A stretch of DNA of 64,000 bases from Mucilaginibacter rubeus (GTDB taxonomy: Bacteria; Bacteroidota; Bacteroidia; Sphingobacteriales; Sphingobacteriaceae): NCBI RefSeq assembly GCF_003286415.2, contig NZ_CP043450.1, forward strand, positions 1,736,001 through 1,800,000, given 5' to 3'. The stretch's first letter is position 1; the number at the start of each line of letters is the position of its first letter. Positions 34,681 through 42,502 of this stretch are shown here, in pieces. A model generated the notes under the pieces. The model worked only from the letters and a program-made list of their open reading frames with translations, was not told where the DNA came from and made no database searches. The position numbers and the translations under genes were made by a program.

Positions 34681-36264
34681 TTGAAAACTATTACCCGCCG
34701 GGACTTTTTAGGAAAAGGTGCCATGCTGGCTGGCGGAGCTTACCCGGCCATGCTTGCGCTTGGTTTATTAAAATCCGCGCCTGCCCATGCTTTTAATCTC
34801 GAGGGCAGCGGCAAAGGAAAACACATTATCATTTTAGGGGCCGGATTAGCTGGCATGACCTGTGCCTATGAATTAGGCAAGCTGGGCTATCAATGTACCA
34901 TCCTGGAAGCGCGGCAGCGTACCGGTGGGCGCTGTTTCAGCATTCGTAATGGCAGTACCAATACCGAAATTGATAAGCCTACAGCTACCGCCCGTTTTGA
35001 TACAGGGCAATACTTTAATGCCGGTCCGTCACGCATACCGCATAATCATGAACTTAGCCTGCACTATTGCAAAGAATTGGGTGTGCCTATCCAGGTTTAT
35101 AATAACGTGAACGAAGGCGCTTATTACTTTGCTGAGGGCAAGGGGCCTTTATCCAACAAAAAAATTAAGGTAAGGGAGGTACATAACGATATCCGCGGTT
35201 ACATGACCGAAATGATGGCTAAAAGCATTGATCACGGAGGCCTTGATAGTAGCTTTACCAAAGAAGACGGCGAAAAGATAATCGAATACCTGCAAGCCGA
35301 AGGCGGACTGGATATTGATAAGCTATACAAAGCATCTGCACGCCGTGGTTATACGGAATCGCCTGGAGCAGGGGATAAGCCGGGTAAAATTGCCGATCCG
35401 CATAAATTGGCTGATCTGCTGCATTCCGGTTTAATGGATCCGGATTTTTATAATGTGGCCGAGTATACCTACGAGCTGCAGATGACCATGTTTCAAGCCA
35501 TTGGCGGTATGGATCAGATTGCTAAGGCGTTAGAAAAGAAGGTAGTGCCATCTATAAAAATGGGAGCGGAGGTTACAGCTATCAATAACGTGGCGAATGG
35601 TGTTAAGATCACTTACAAAGATGCAATGGGTGAACATATATTAAATGGCGACCTGTGTATCTGTACCATTCCGCTGCCGGTTTTGAGTAATATCAGCAAT
35701 AACTTTAGCGGCGATGTTAGTCGTGCTATTGATTATATCAGCTATAACCAAACCGGGAAAATAGGGTTGCAGTTTAAGCGTCGGTTTTGGGAAGAGGATG
35801 AGCATATCTACGGTGGTATAACACACACTAACAATGATTTAACGCAGATATTTTACCCATCCTATGATTATTTAGGAAAAAAAGGTATCTTGATTGGATA
35901 TTACAACTTTAATGAAAAAGCGCAGAAGATTGGCGCTTTGGGCTATACCGAAAGGGAGAAGTTCGCGCTTGAAAAAGGCAGGCTAATCCACCCGCAATAT
36001 GATCAGGAGTTTGAAAACTCGTTTTCGGTTAGCTGGCATAAAACCAAATACAATTTAGGCGGATGGGCGGTTTATACTACCGAAACCCGTAAAACACAAT
36101 ACCCGGTACTGTTAAAACCCGATAAGCAGGTTTATTTTGCAGGCGAGCATTTGACATACCTTAATGCCTGGATGGCCGGGGCTTTTGAATCGGCCAGAAG
36201 TACGGTTGCCGCTATACACGCCAGAGTTACCGACCAGCGTACCCAGTACCCGGTTCAAAAATAA
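34681..36264 (+). CDS. Tat-exported flavin amine oxidase
   Basis: A 527-residue FAD-dependent amine oxidase, of the monoamine oxidase/L-amino-acid oxidase group, that oxidises an amine to an imine. The N-terminus is a twin-arginine signal (R6-R7 in TRRDFLGKG, hydrophobic stretch to about residue 36). The FAD-binding motif GAGLAG is at 53-58, followed by 'ILEARQRTGGRC'. The C-terminal FAD motif is 'QVYFAGEHLTYLNAWMAGAFESA'. The start is a TTG, the only codon that gives an intact Tat signal. The next gene, also Tat-exported, starts 34 bases later. The substrate is unknown. Confidence 0.9.
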   Translation: MKTITRRDFLGKGAMLAGGAYPAMLALGLLKSAPAHAFNLEGSGKGKHIIILGAGLAGMTCAYELGKLGYQCTILEARQRTGGRCFSIRNGSTNTEIDKPTATARFDTGQYFNAGPSRIPHNHELSLHYCKELGVPIQVYNNVNEGAYYFAEGKGPLSNKKIKVREVHNDIRGYMTEMMAKSIDHGGLDSSFTKEDGEKIIEYLQAEGGLDIDKLYKASARRGYTESPGAGDKPGKIADPHKLADLLHSGLMDPDFYNVAEYTYELQMTMFQAIGGMDQIAKALEKKVVPSIKMGAEVTAINNVANGVKITYKDAMGEHILNGDLCICTIPLPVLSNISNNFSGDVSRAIDYISYNQTGKIGLQFKRRFWEEDEHIYGGITHTNNDLTQIFYPSYDYLGKKGILIGYYNFNEKAQKIGALGYTEREKFALEKGRLIHPQYDQEFENSFSVSWHKTKYNLGGWAVYTTETRKTQYPVLLKPDKQVYFAGEHLTYLNAWMAGAFESARSTVAAIHARVTDQRTQYPVQK

Positions 36265-36298
36265 AACGACGTTACAAAACATTAAATACCACCACACC

Positions 36299-37465
36299 AT
36301 GTCAAGCACAATTAACCGCAGAAACTGGATCAAATCCAGCGCATTTATGGCCGGAGGGCTGGCCTTTTTTTCAGGAACAATTGGTAAGCTGGCAGCCATG
36401 CCGGCCAGAGTATTTAAACCATTGAGCCGCAGTTTAACCGATCAGGAAGCCGTAACGAATGCCGGCTTTGAATTGAAAGCAAGATTGCTGGCCAACGAAA
36501 ACCCTTTTGGCCCCTCAGCGGCTGCTAAAAAGGCTATTCAGGATGCTATTGATAAAAGCTATCAATATCCTTTCATGACCCAGGGTACCCTTTATAATAA
36601 AATAGCCCAGTATGAGGGGATTAACTATAACAATATCCTGATGGAATCGGGCTCGTCGCCACTGTTGCTGGCCGCTGCCATACATTACAGTAAGGGCGGT
36701 AAAAGCATCATTACCGGCGACCCGTCTTATGATGATCTGCCATCACACGCGCAGCAACTGGAAGGCAAGTGGATAAAAGTACCACTTACTGCCGATTATA
36801 AGCTTGACCTTGACGCGATGGAAGCCAAGGTTGACAGCAACACCGGTCTGGTATATATCTGCAATCCAAACAATCCAACGGCTACCATATTGGATACAGC
36901 CAAATTGAAAGCCTTTTGTGAGCGTGTATCTAAAAAAACGACAGTTTTTGTTGACGAGGCCTATATCGATTACCTGCCCGACCCACAAGCCAGTACCATG
37001 ATCAGCACTGTGAAAGCCGGAAATAATGTAATTGTTGCTCGTACTTTTTCAAAATTGTATGGCTTTGCCGGTTTACGCTGCGGTTATGTAATTGCCCAGC
37101 CTGATACCATTAAAACCCTATCGATGTATACAACGGGTTTTTCGCTGGCGGCCACTACCATCGCAGGCGCAATTGCGGCGTATCGCGAAGAAGATTTTTT
37201 AAAGGATGCTCTTCAAAAAACAAATGCTTCCAAGGAATATCTGTATTCGGTACTTAAAAAAGAAGGTTATGAATACATCCCCTCATCGGCAAACTTTGTG
37301 ATGTTCCCGCTAAAAATGGACGGCAAAAAATTTGTTGGTGAAATGATGAAGCGCGGCGTAGGCGTACGTAACTGGCAATTTAACGGCAAAGACTGGTGCC
37401 GCGTAAGCATCGGCCGTATGGACGAAATGGAAGCCTTCGCCGATGCGTTTAAACAATTATCTTAA
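36299..37465 (+). CDS. Tat-exported PLP aminotransferase, HisC-like fold
   Basis: A 388-residue class I/II aminotransferase closest in look to histidinol-phosphate aminotransferases. PLP-site features: 'ESGSSPLLLAAAIHYSKGG', 'YICNPNNPTATI' with the Asn that contacts the cofactor, 'VFVDEAYIDYLPD' with the Asp, and Lys252 in ARTFSKLYGFAGLR. What sets it apart is a twin-arginine signal, R7-R8 in INRRNWIKSSAFMAGGLAFF, so it probably works in the periplasm. It is thus unlikely to be the histidine biosynthesis enzyme. It is in one operon with the amine oxidase. The ATG preceding this signal is the start; longer frames run into the oxidase gene. Confidence 0.9.
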   Translation: MSSTINRRNWIKSSAFMAGGLAFFSGTIGKLAAMPARVFKPLSRSLTDQEAVTNAGFELKARLLANENPFGPSAAAKKAIQDAIDKSYQYPFMTQGTLYNKIAQYEGINYNNILMESGSSPLLLAAAIHYSKGGKSIITGDPSYDDLPSHAQQLEGKWIKVPLTADYKLDLDAMEAKVDSNTGLVYICNPNNPTATILDTAKLKAFCERVSKKTTVFVDEAYIDYLPDPQASTMISTVKAGNNVIVARTFSKLYGFAGLRCGYVIAQPDTIKTLSMYTTGFSLAATTIAGAIAAYREEDFLKDALQKTNASKEYLYSVLKKEGYEYIPSSANFVMFPLKMDGKKFVGEMMKRGVGVRNWQFNGKDWCRVSIGRMDEMEAFADAFKQLS

Positions 37466-37472
37466 GTGATTG

Positions 37473-37575
37473 GAGGTTAGAGATCAGAGGTTAGGTTCCA
37501 ATTATTTTATACAAATGCTCCTAACTTTTAATCTCTAACCATACTCCTAATCACTAATCTCCAACCTCTAATCTC
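37473..37575. repeat. Low-complexity repeat between aminotransferase and Hint genes
   Basis: A tract built from variants of GGAGGTTAGAGAT on the left and its complement (AATCTCC, AACCTCTAATCTCT, TCTAACC) on the right, about 100 bases. Similar words (CCAACCTCTAAT) occur at 34378-34389. It can fold back on itself. Confidence 0.55.
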
Positions 37576-37584
37576 TAAAACAAA

Positions 37585-38577
37585 GTGCGTAAACTAACAT
37601 TAACACTATTACTAAGCTCATCTCTTTATTTTGCTCAGGCGCAAACTGTAAACCCTCGTCCGCTTACTATGGATGAGTATAAAAAGGCGCAAACTTTCAC
37701 TATAGCTAACCTCGACAATGATACCTACGTTAAGTTCGAAAATACGTACGTGCTTGACCGGTATGAAAGCCGCAAGCCTTATTTCATTACGGGATCGGAT
37801 GGATTGAAAAAACGTATAGACCTCTATAAGCTAATTGCCAAAGAGGGGATGCAGGAAATTGGCCTGATGGTGTTTTATACCAACGAAAAGGGTAAGCTTT
37901 ACAAAGCTTTAGTACCGGACTTTACTGCCGATGCCAAAGTTTGGGAGCAGTATTTTCAGGATATTGATAACATTAATAAAGTGGAGCAAAATTTTATCCT
38001 GAAACTATCTTACGTGCTGTCAAAGGAAGTAAGCTTCCAGCAGTACAAGGTGCTTAACGGTGGCAAGGACATGAAAGAGGAAGCTGCTACTTATGGCAAT
38101 GATATTTGTTTTCCGGGTGAAGAGTTGGTTACCATGGCCAATGGCGATAAAAAAATGCTAAAGGCGGTAAAGAGCGGTGATGAAGTGATTTCGGTTGATC
38201 CGGCTACTAAAAAGAATATGGTGGTTAAGGTGAAAGAGTTAACCACTCATGAAGCTAAAAACTACGCCATCACCCAACTGGTTTTAGTATCGGCACAAAC
38301 AAAAAATACAACGGCAGGTACACAGGTGAAACTAAACAGCAAAGTATTACAAGCCACTCCTAATCATCCTATGTTAACCAAACAAGGCAATGTGAAAATA
38401 GGCGAGGTGGCAACCGGGCAGGAAGTACTTTGCCTGAATGAGCAAACCGGCAAATACGAGGCTTTTACTGTATTACAAAAAACTGAGCATGCAGGCGGTG
38501 TACAAAAAGTATATAACATTGTTGCCGATGGCGGCAGCACCCTGCTTATGAATGGTGTAATGGTGATGCAAAAGTAG
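37585..38577 (+). CDS. Secreted protein with C-terminal Hint (hedgehog/intein) domain
   Basis: A 330-residue protein with a GTG start and a signal peptide ending near FAQAQ. Residues 21-174 form a domain I do not recognise. From Cys175 there is a Hint domain: 'CFPGEELVTMANGDKKMLKA' with Cys at the splice position, 'VKSGDEVISVDP', and the block-B-like 'LQATPNHPMLTKQG' with His261. The end 'YNIVADGGSTLLMNGVMVMQK' lacks the His-Asn pair and any C-extein, so full protein splicing is not expected; N-terminal cleavage at Ile174-Cys175, or attachment of a nucleophile there, is the likely action. It lies 119 bases after the Tat aminotransferase gene and ends before a terminator. Confidence 0.85.
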   Translation: MRKLTLTLLLSSSLYFAQAQTVNPRPLTMDEYKKAQTFTIANLDNDTYVKFENTYVLDRYESRKPYFITGSDGLKKRIDLYKLIAKEGMQEIGLMVFYTNEKGKLYKALVPDFTADAKVWEQYFQDIDNINKVEQNFILKLSYVLSKEVSFQQYKVLNGGKDMKEEAATYGNDICFPGEELVTMANGDKKMLKAVKSGDEVISVDPATKKNMVVKVKELTTHEAKNYAITQLVLVSAQTKNTTAGTQVKLNSKVLQATPNHPMLTKQGNVKIGEVATGQEVLCLNEQTGKYEAFTVLQKTEHAGGVQKVYNIVADGGSTLLMNGVMVMQK

Positions 38578-38606
38578 GCCGCCTGCATTACACACCAGCT
38601 ATGATA

Positions 38607-38639
38607 AAACTTACGAAGTTTCAAAAACTTCGTAAGTTT
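38607..38639 (+). terminator. Terminator downstream of the Hint gene
   Basis: Perfect 15-base arms AAACTTACGAAGTTT and AAACTTCGTAAGTTT with a three-base loop, 30 bases past the stop codon. The T-run is short. Confidence 0.7.
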
Positions 38640-38741
38640 CGGAAGGATAGAGGACAACTGAGTAAAAACTCCATTATCCGGGCATTTCAATAACAGAAAA
38701 AGCTGTCTTGTCAATCAGCATCAACCGATCTTGAAAGGCTT

Positions 38742-39584
38742 ATGCCAATAAAAACAACAGTAATTACCGGGGCTACTTCCGGCATCGGAAAGGCAACCGC
38801 CATGGCGCTTGCCGCGCAGGATCATGAGGTTTACCTGCTGGTTCGTAATATTATTAAAGGCGAGGCTGTTAAACAGGAAATTATTGCGAAAACGGGTAAC
38901 AAGCACGTCTCCGTGATTAAATGTGATCTGGCTGACCTGCAGAGTGTTCGTGAAGCCGCGATTGAGCTTTCTCAGAAGCTGACAACTATTAATATCCTTA
39001 TCAATAATGCCGGAGCTGGTTTTAGCGAAAGACGGGTTAGCAAAGACGGCTTTGAAATGACTTTCACAACCAATCATCTCGGCCATTTTTTGCTAACTAC
39101 AAGTCTGATGCCACTGCTTGAGCGGGGGCAAGCTCGTATTATCAATGTAAGTTCTGAAGGGCACAAAATAGGCAAGCCCAATTTTGACGATCTTCAATCG
39201 GCACAAAATTATTCCTCTTTTAAAGCTTACGGCATGGCTAAGCTGTTTAATATTTATTTTACCCAATCGCTTGCGCAAAAATTTGCTGATAAGGGCGTTC
39301 TGGCATTTTCCCTCCATCCGGGTGTTGTGAACAGTAGTTTTATTGAAGGACTCAAAGGTTTTGATAAAGTATTGATGAAGATGGCCCGGCCGTTTATGAT
39401 CACTTCTCAACAAGGGGCCGAAACTTCAATATACCTTGCAACGGAACCCGGGTTGGATAAATTTAATGGTCGTTATTTTAAAAAGAAGAAGCTTGCTAAA
39501 ACATCGCCCATAGCGCAGGATTGGGCTGCACAGGAAAAACTGTGGCAGATAAGCGAAAAACTTATCAGTAAATCAGTTGCTTAG
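38742..39584 (+). CDS. Short-chain dehydrogenase/reductase
   Basis: A 280-residue NAD(P)-dependent oxidoreductase with a Rossmann fold. The cofactor motif is TGATSGIGKA near the N-terminus, the stabilising NNAG motif follows at 'INILINNAGAGF', and the catalytic Ser and Tyr-x3-Lys lie in 'IINVSSEGHK' and 'FKAYGMAKLFN'. The length and the 'HPGVVNSSF' segment match the retinol dehydrogenase-like group with unknown bacterial substrate. It is monocistronic. Confidence 0.93.
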   Translation: MPIKTTVITGATSGIGKATAMALAAQDHEVYLLVRNIIKGEAVKQEIIAKTGNKHVSVIKCDLADLQSVREAAIELSQKLTTINILINNAGAGFSERRVSKDGFEMTFTTNHLGHFLLTTSLMPLLERGQARIINVSSEGHKIGKPNFDDLQSAQNYSSFKAYGMAKLFNIYFTQSLAQKFADKGVLAFSLHPGVVNSSFIEGLKGFDKVLMKMARPFMITSQQGAETSIYLATEPGLDKFNGRYFKKKKLAKTSPIAQDWAAQEKLWQISEKLISKSVA

Positions 39585-39690
39585 GCTTTAGCCGCCATTC
39601 AGGAATTATGAATTTACCGTGAATAATTCAATCATTTGCCTGAAAATGTTGCAACATTAAAATCAATAAGTTAATTTAGATGACTTAAAC

Positions 39691-40212
39691 ATGACAATTA
39701 TGCCTGTGAACAAAAAACTATTAGTTACGCTCGGCCTGTTATCCATAATAGTATTTGGTGCTATGACCACTACTAAACCACAGGACGAAGGTTTTAAAAA
39801 TCTTAAAGTATTGCCGAAAAACATTTCTGGCGAGAACCTGCACAAGGTTATGGAAGATTGGTCGCATTCATTAGGGGTACATTGCAACTTTTGCCACGCC
39901 CGTAATGAAGAAACTAAAAAGATGGATTGGACAAGCGATGCAAAACCTGAAAAGGAAATGGCCCGCGACATGTTTAAAATGATGAACAAAATTAACCAGA
40001 AGTATTTTCATGCTAAAAAAGATTCGTTAGGCATGATCATGCAGAGCGGTGTTAATTGCAATACCTGCCACCGTGGTACAGCTCATCCGGAAGTGATGGT
40101 ACCAGACGGAAAAGGTCCGGGTGGCCCGGGAATGGGTCCTGGTCCAGGTGGTCAACCAGGTCCGCCGCCGGGAGGTCCTGCTCCAGGTGCACCAGCACCA
40201 ACCAAGCCATAA
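39691..40212 (+). CDS. Exported dihaem c-type cytochrome
   Basis: A 173-residue protein with an N-terminal membrane anchor or signal (about 8-26) and two haem-c motifs, CNFCH and CNTCH. The arrangement, with 'GENLHKVMEDWSHSLGVHCNFCH' ahead of the first haem, is that of the cytochrome family related to the photosynthetic reaction-centre cytochrome c subunit (PF02276) that is common in non-photosynthetic Bacteroidota. Its electron partners are unknown. From about residue 140 a Gly/Pro-rich tail runs to the end (GPGGPGMGPGPGG type), low in complexity. A second ATG three codons in is an equal choice for start. Confidence 0.85.
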   Translation: MTIMPVNKKLLVTLGLLSIIVFGAMTTTKPQDEGFKNLKVLPKNISGENLHKVMEDWSHSLGVHCNFCHARNEETKKMDWTSDAKPEKEMARDMFKMMNKINQKYFHAKKDSLGMIMQSGVNCNTCHRGTAHPEVMVPDGKGPGGPGMGPGPGGQPGPPPGGPAPGAPAPTKP

Positions 40213-40236
40213 TTGATAAGCTTATATTTATAGTAT

Positions 40237-40270
40237 AAAATGCCTTTGGTAAAACCAGGGGTATTTTTGT
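40237..40270 (+). terminator. Probable terminator downstream of the cytochrome gene
   Basis: AAAATGCCTTTGGT / ACCAGGGGTATTTT form a 14-pair stem with two G-U pairs and a three-base loop, followed by a T-run. The 62-codon open frame that overlaps it is therefore unlikely to be a gene. Confidence 0.6.
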
Positions 40271-40538
40271 TTTATAGCTGCTTATTATCGTTCATATTCC
40301 GAGTTATTTGTAAAGTTTACGTAATGAGTTATCTTTTGACCATTTATTGGATATTCTTTTTGGGAATAATTTTAAGCTGTGTTCATGAAAAATTCATGCT
40401 TTGTAACTATTTTTATACACAACAATAATTAGTTGACTTGGTATAAAAATGTTTGTCGAATTGCATCGGCTTGGCAGCATTGTTTTTTAAGTTGATTGGT
40501 TAATTGTTACAACCTTTAATAATTATCATAATTAACAC
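40271..40538. other. A/T-rich intergenic stretch, no feature seen
   Basis: Between the cytochrome terminator and the zinc-ribbon gene. I saw no convincing gene, promoter match or repeat here. Confidence 0.5.
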
Positions 40539-40742
40539 ATGACTGCTGAGTTTCATATAAAACCCCAGGCTACAGCTAATACGTCAACAAGTTCAACTGA
40601 ATTAACTTGTCGTAAATGCAAGTCCCCGCTAAGCCGTATTAAGAGGAGTGCCTTTGCTAAATTTTTTCTGTTTGGTTTACCTTTCAAAAAATACATGTGT
40701 TATAAATGCTCCAGGAAAACCTACAGGTGGGCTGCTAAATAA
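40539..40742 (+). CDS. Small zinc-ribbon-like protein
   Basis: A 67-residue protein with two Cys pairs, Cys-x2-Cys in 'LTCRKCKSPLSR' and Cys-x2-Cys in 'YMCYKCSRKTYRW', which should bind one zinc. The C-terminal half is basic and aromatic. I do not recognise the family. The paired motif and the base composition support a real gene, but its job is unknown. It stands alone, ahead of the convergent NUDIX gene. Confidence 0.65.
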   Translation: MTAEFHIKPQATANTSTSSTELTCRKCKSPLSRIKRSAFAKFFLFGLPFKKYMCYKCSRKTYRWAAK

Positions 40743-40793
40743 GAGTTAAGAGTTTATTATTGGTTACAATTCGATGATAGCTGGGGCTGTTAA

Positions 40794-41249
40794 TTAAATA
40801 GTCGCTTCTAATTCATTTATAAATGCTGCCTGGGCAGGGTTGATCTTTATTTTTGCAGTTGGGATATTGAACCACTCTGCACGATCAATTTCATCGAAAG
40901 CTTGTTTCCTGCCCGAGCGGGGAGGCCATTCTATTTCAAACGTATTGCTCTTAATCTTTTCTGGATCGATATTTCCTTCAATAGCCCAGGCTTGTACTGT
41001 TTTGCCACCTTTTTGTTTAATAGGGCTTAACGCGATAAAATCGCCTGATATTTCCTGACCGGTTTCTTCCTGAAACTCGCGCTTTGCTGCTGCGAGCGGA
41101 TCTTCATCGGGCAGATATTCCCCTTTGGGTATCGACCATGAACCGACATCCTTGTTTTTAAAGAATGGTCCGCCCGGATGTACAAGAAATACTTGTAGTC
41201 CTTGTGCGGTTTTGCGGTACAATAAAATTCCGGCGCTTTGTTTGGGCAT
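40794..41249 (-). CDS. NUDIX hydrolase
   Basis: A 151-residue NUDIX hydrolase, which cleaves a nucleoside diphosphate linked to another group. The Nudix box is intact: 'GEYLPDEDPLAAAKREFQEETGQ' follows the Gx5Ex7REUxEExGU pattern. The N-terminus 'SAGILLYRK' and 'VFLVHPGGPFFKNKD' with 'SIPKGEY' are typical of the diadenosine-polyphosphate/NTP group that keeps a 'PKGE' before the box. The substrate is uncertain. Monocistronic. Confidence 0.93.
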   Translation of the reverse strand: MPKQSAGILLYRKTAQGLQVFLVHPGGPFFKNKDVGSWSIPKGEYLPDEDPLAAAKREFQEETGQEISGDFIALSPIKQKGGKTVQAWAIEGNIDPEKIKSNTFEIEWPPRSGRKQAFDEIDRAEWFNIPTAKIKINPAQAAFINELEATI

Positions 41250-41336
41250 GTTTAAGATTTAAAGGCAAGTTAATGAAAGCCTTAATTTAAATTGTTATTT
41301 TTGATATAAACACCCCGAACCTATATACAATTTATC

Positions 41337-41834
41337 ATGGCAGACGACAGATGGAGCAAATTTAAAGTAACTGCTGATGTGGACACAGATGTACGCAGTA
41401 TGTATGAAGCCTGGGCCACTCCTGAAGGCCTTGAAACCTGGTTTTTACGTAAGGCCGATTTTTTTGCGATAGCCGGTCGTCAGCGCGAACCGCAGGAGTT
41501 TATTAAAAAAGAGGATACTTATACCTGGTATTGGCATGGTTATGATGATACCACTGTTGAAAATGGCCAGATATTGGAAGCTAACGGAGCCGATTTTGTC
41601 AAGTTTACCTTTACCGGGGGAACAGTTGTGAGTGTTTCCATAACCTGCAAATTAGGTGTTGTTATTGTTGAGTTGGTACAAGAAAATATTCCTGAAGAAA
41701 CCGACCCCGAGAAAAACCTTTATGTGCAATGCCAGCTTGGCTGGACATTTTATCTCGCCAACTTGAAATCGGTATTGGAAGGCGGTAAAGACCTCCGTAA
41801 TAAGCGGAAGGACCTGTTCTCAAGTTTCAAATAA
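41337..41834 (+). CDS. SRPBCC (AHSA1-like) domain protein
   Basis: A 165-residue START/SRPBCC-fold protein of the activator-of-Hsp90-ATPase-like group in Bacteroidota. Features are the opening 'VTADVDTDVRSMYEAWATPEGLETWFL', the central 'YTWYWHGYDD', 'FTGGTVVSVSI' and the final helix 'QCQLGWTFYLANLKSVLEGG'. The fold forms a hydrophobic ligand pocket; the ligand is unknown. It lies 83 bases before ribE with a promoter-like element between, so the two are probably separate units. Confidence 0.87.
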   Translation: MADDRWSKFKVTADVDTDVRSMYEAWATPEGLETWFLRKADFFAIAGRQREPQEFIKKEDTYTWYWHGYDDTTVENGQILEANGADFVKFTFTGGTVVSVSITCKLGVVIVELVQENIPEETDPEKNLYVQCQLGWTFYLANLKSVLEGGKDLRNKRKDLFSSFK

Positions 41835-41872
41835 TTTCATTTGCTGCTGACAAACCATACTGCAAAATAGTT

Positions 41873-41880
41873 TAGCTTTG
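41873..41880 (+). promoter_or_regulatory. -7 promoter element of the riboflavin synthase gene
   Basis: TAGCTTTG is a full match to TAnnTTTG and ends 37 bases upstream of the start codon. No TTG element is at the ideal distance; one lies somewhat too far upstream at 41841. Confidence 0.45.
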
Positions 41881-41917
41881 ATGCCAATCAAAATAGCCCT
41901 TTTGGGCCGGGAGGCAT

Positions 41918-42502
41918 ATGTTTACAGGAATTATAGAAACTTTAGGTAAGATCACTGATCTGCAACAGGAAAAAGGTAATCTCAATATTACTGTCGAGTC
42001 GGCAATATCACATGAGCTTAAGATTGATCAATCTGTTGCCCACAATGGTGTTTGCCTTACTGTGGTAGCATTAGCAGATGGTTTACACGTAGTGACTGCT
42101 ATTGAAGAAACTTTAAACAAGACCAATCTTTCCCAGCTTAAAGTCGGTGACCCTGTAAACCTGGAGCGCTGCATGCAAATGAATGCTCGCCTTGATGGCC
42201 ATATAGTTCAAGGCCATGTTGATCAGGTAGCTGTTTGCACCGCCTTTAAAGAACTTGACGGCAGCTGGGAATACACTTTTGAATATGACGCCTCCAGCGG
42301 CAATGTTACGGTAGAGAAAGGCTCTATTTGTGTTAATGGTATAAGCTTAACCGTGGTTAATTCACATGCCAATAGTTTTTCTGTAGCTATTATCCCTTAT
42401 ACATTTGAGCATACCAACCTGCACAATGTGAAGGTTGGCAGCCAGGTTAACCTTGAGTTTGATATCATAGGCAAATACGTTGCCCGCTTAATGCAACGTT
42501 AA
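41918..42502 (+). CDS. ribE: Riboflavin synthase, alpha-subunit type
   Basis: A 194-residue enzyme that turns two molecules of 6,7-dimethyl-8-ribityllumazine into riboflavin and the pyrimidine precursor. It has the two homologous lumazine-binding domains: 1-96 starts with MFTGIIETLG and carries 'SVAHNGVCLTVV'; 97-194 starts with 'GHIVQGHVDQV' and carries 'KGSICVNGISLTVV'. Length and ends match the family. No other riboflavin gene is adjacent. Its last 4 bases overlap the convergent TPR gene. Confidence 0.96.
   Translation: MFTGIIETLGKITDLQQEKGNLNITVESAISHELKIDQSVAHNGVCLTVVALADGLHVVTAIEETLNKTNLSQLKVGDPVNLERCMQMNARLDGHIVQGHVDQVAVCTAFKELDGSWEYTFEYDASSGNVTVEKGSICVNGISLTVVNSHANSFSVAIIPYTFEHTNLHNVKVGSQVNLEFDIIGKYVARLMQR

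Noticed and set aside
40240..40428. A 62-codon hydrophobic open frame after the cytochrome gene
   Set aside because: Its first codons lie in the probable terminator stem, and the rest is A/T-rich sequence that yields hydrophobic residues by chance.
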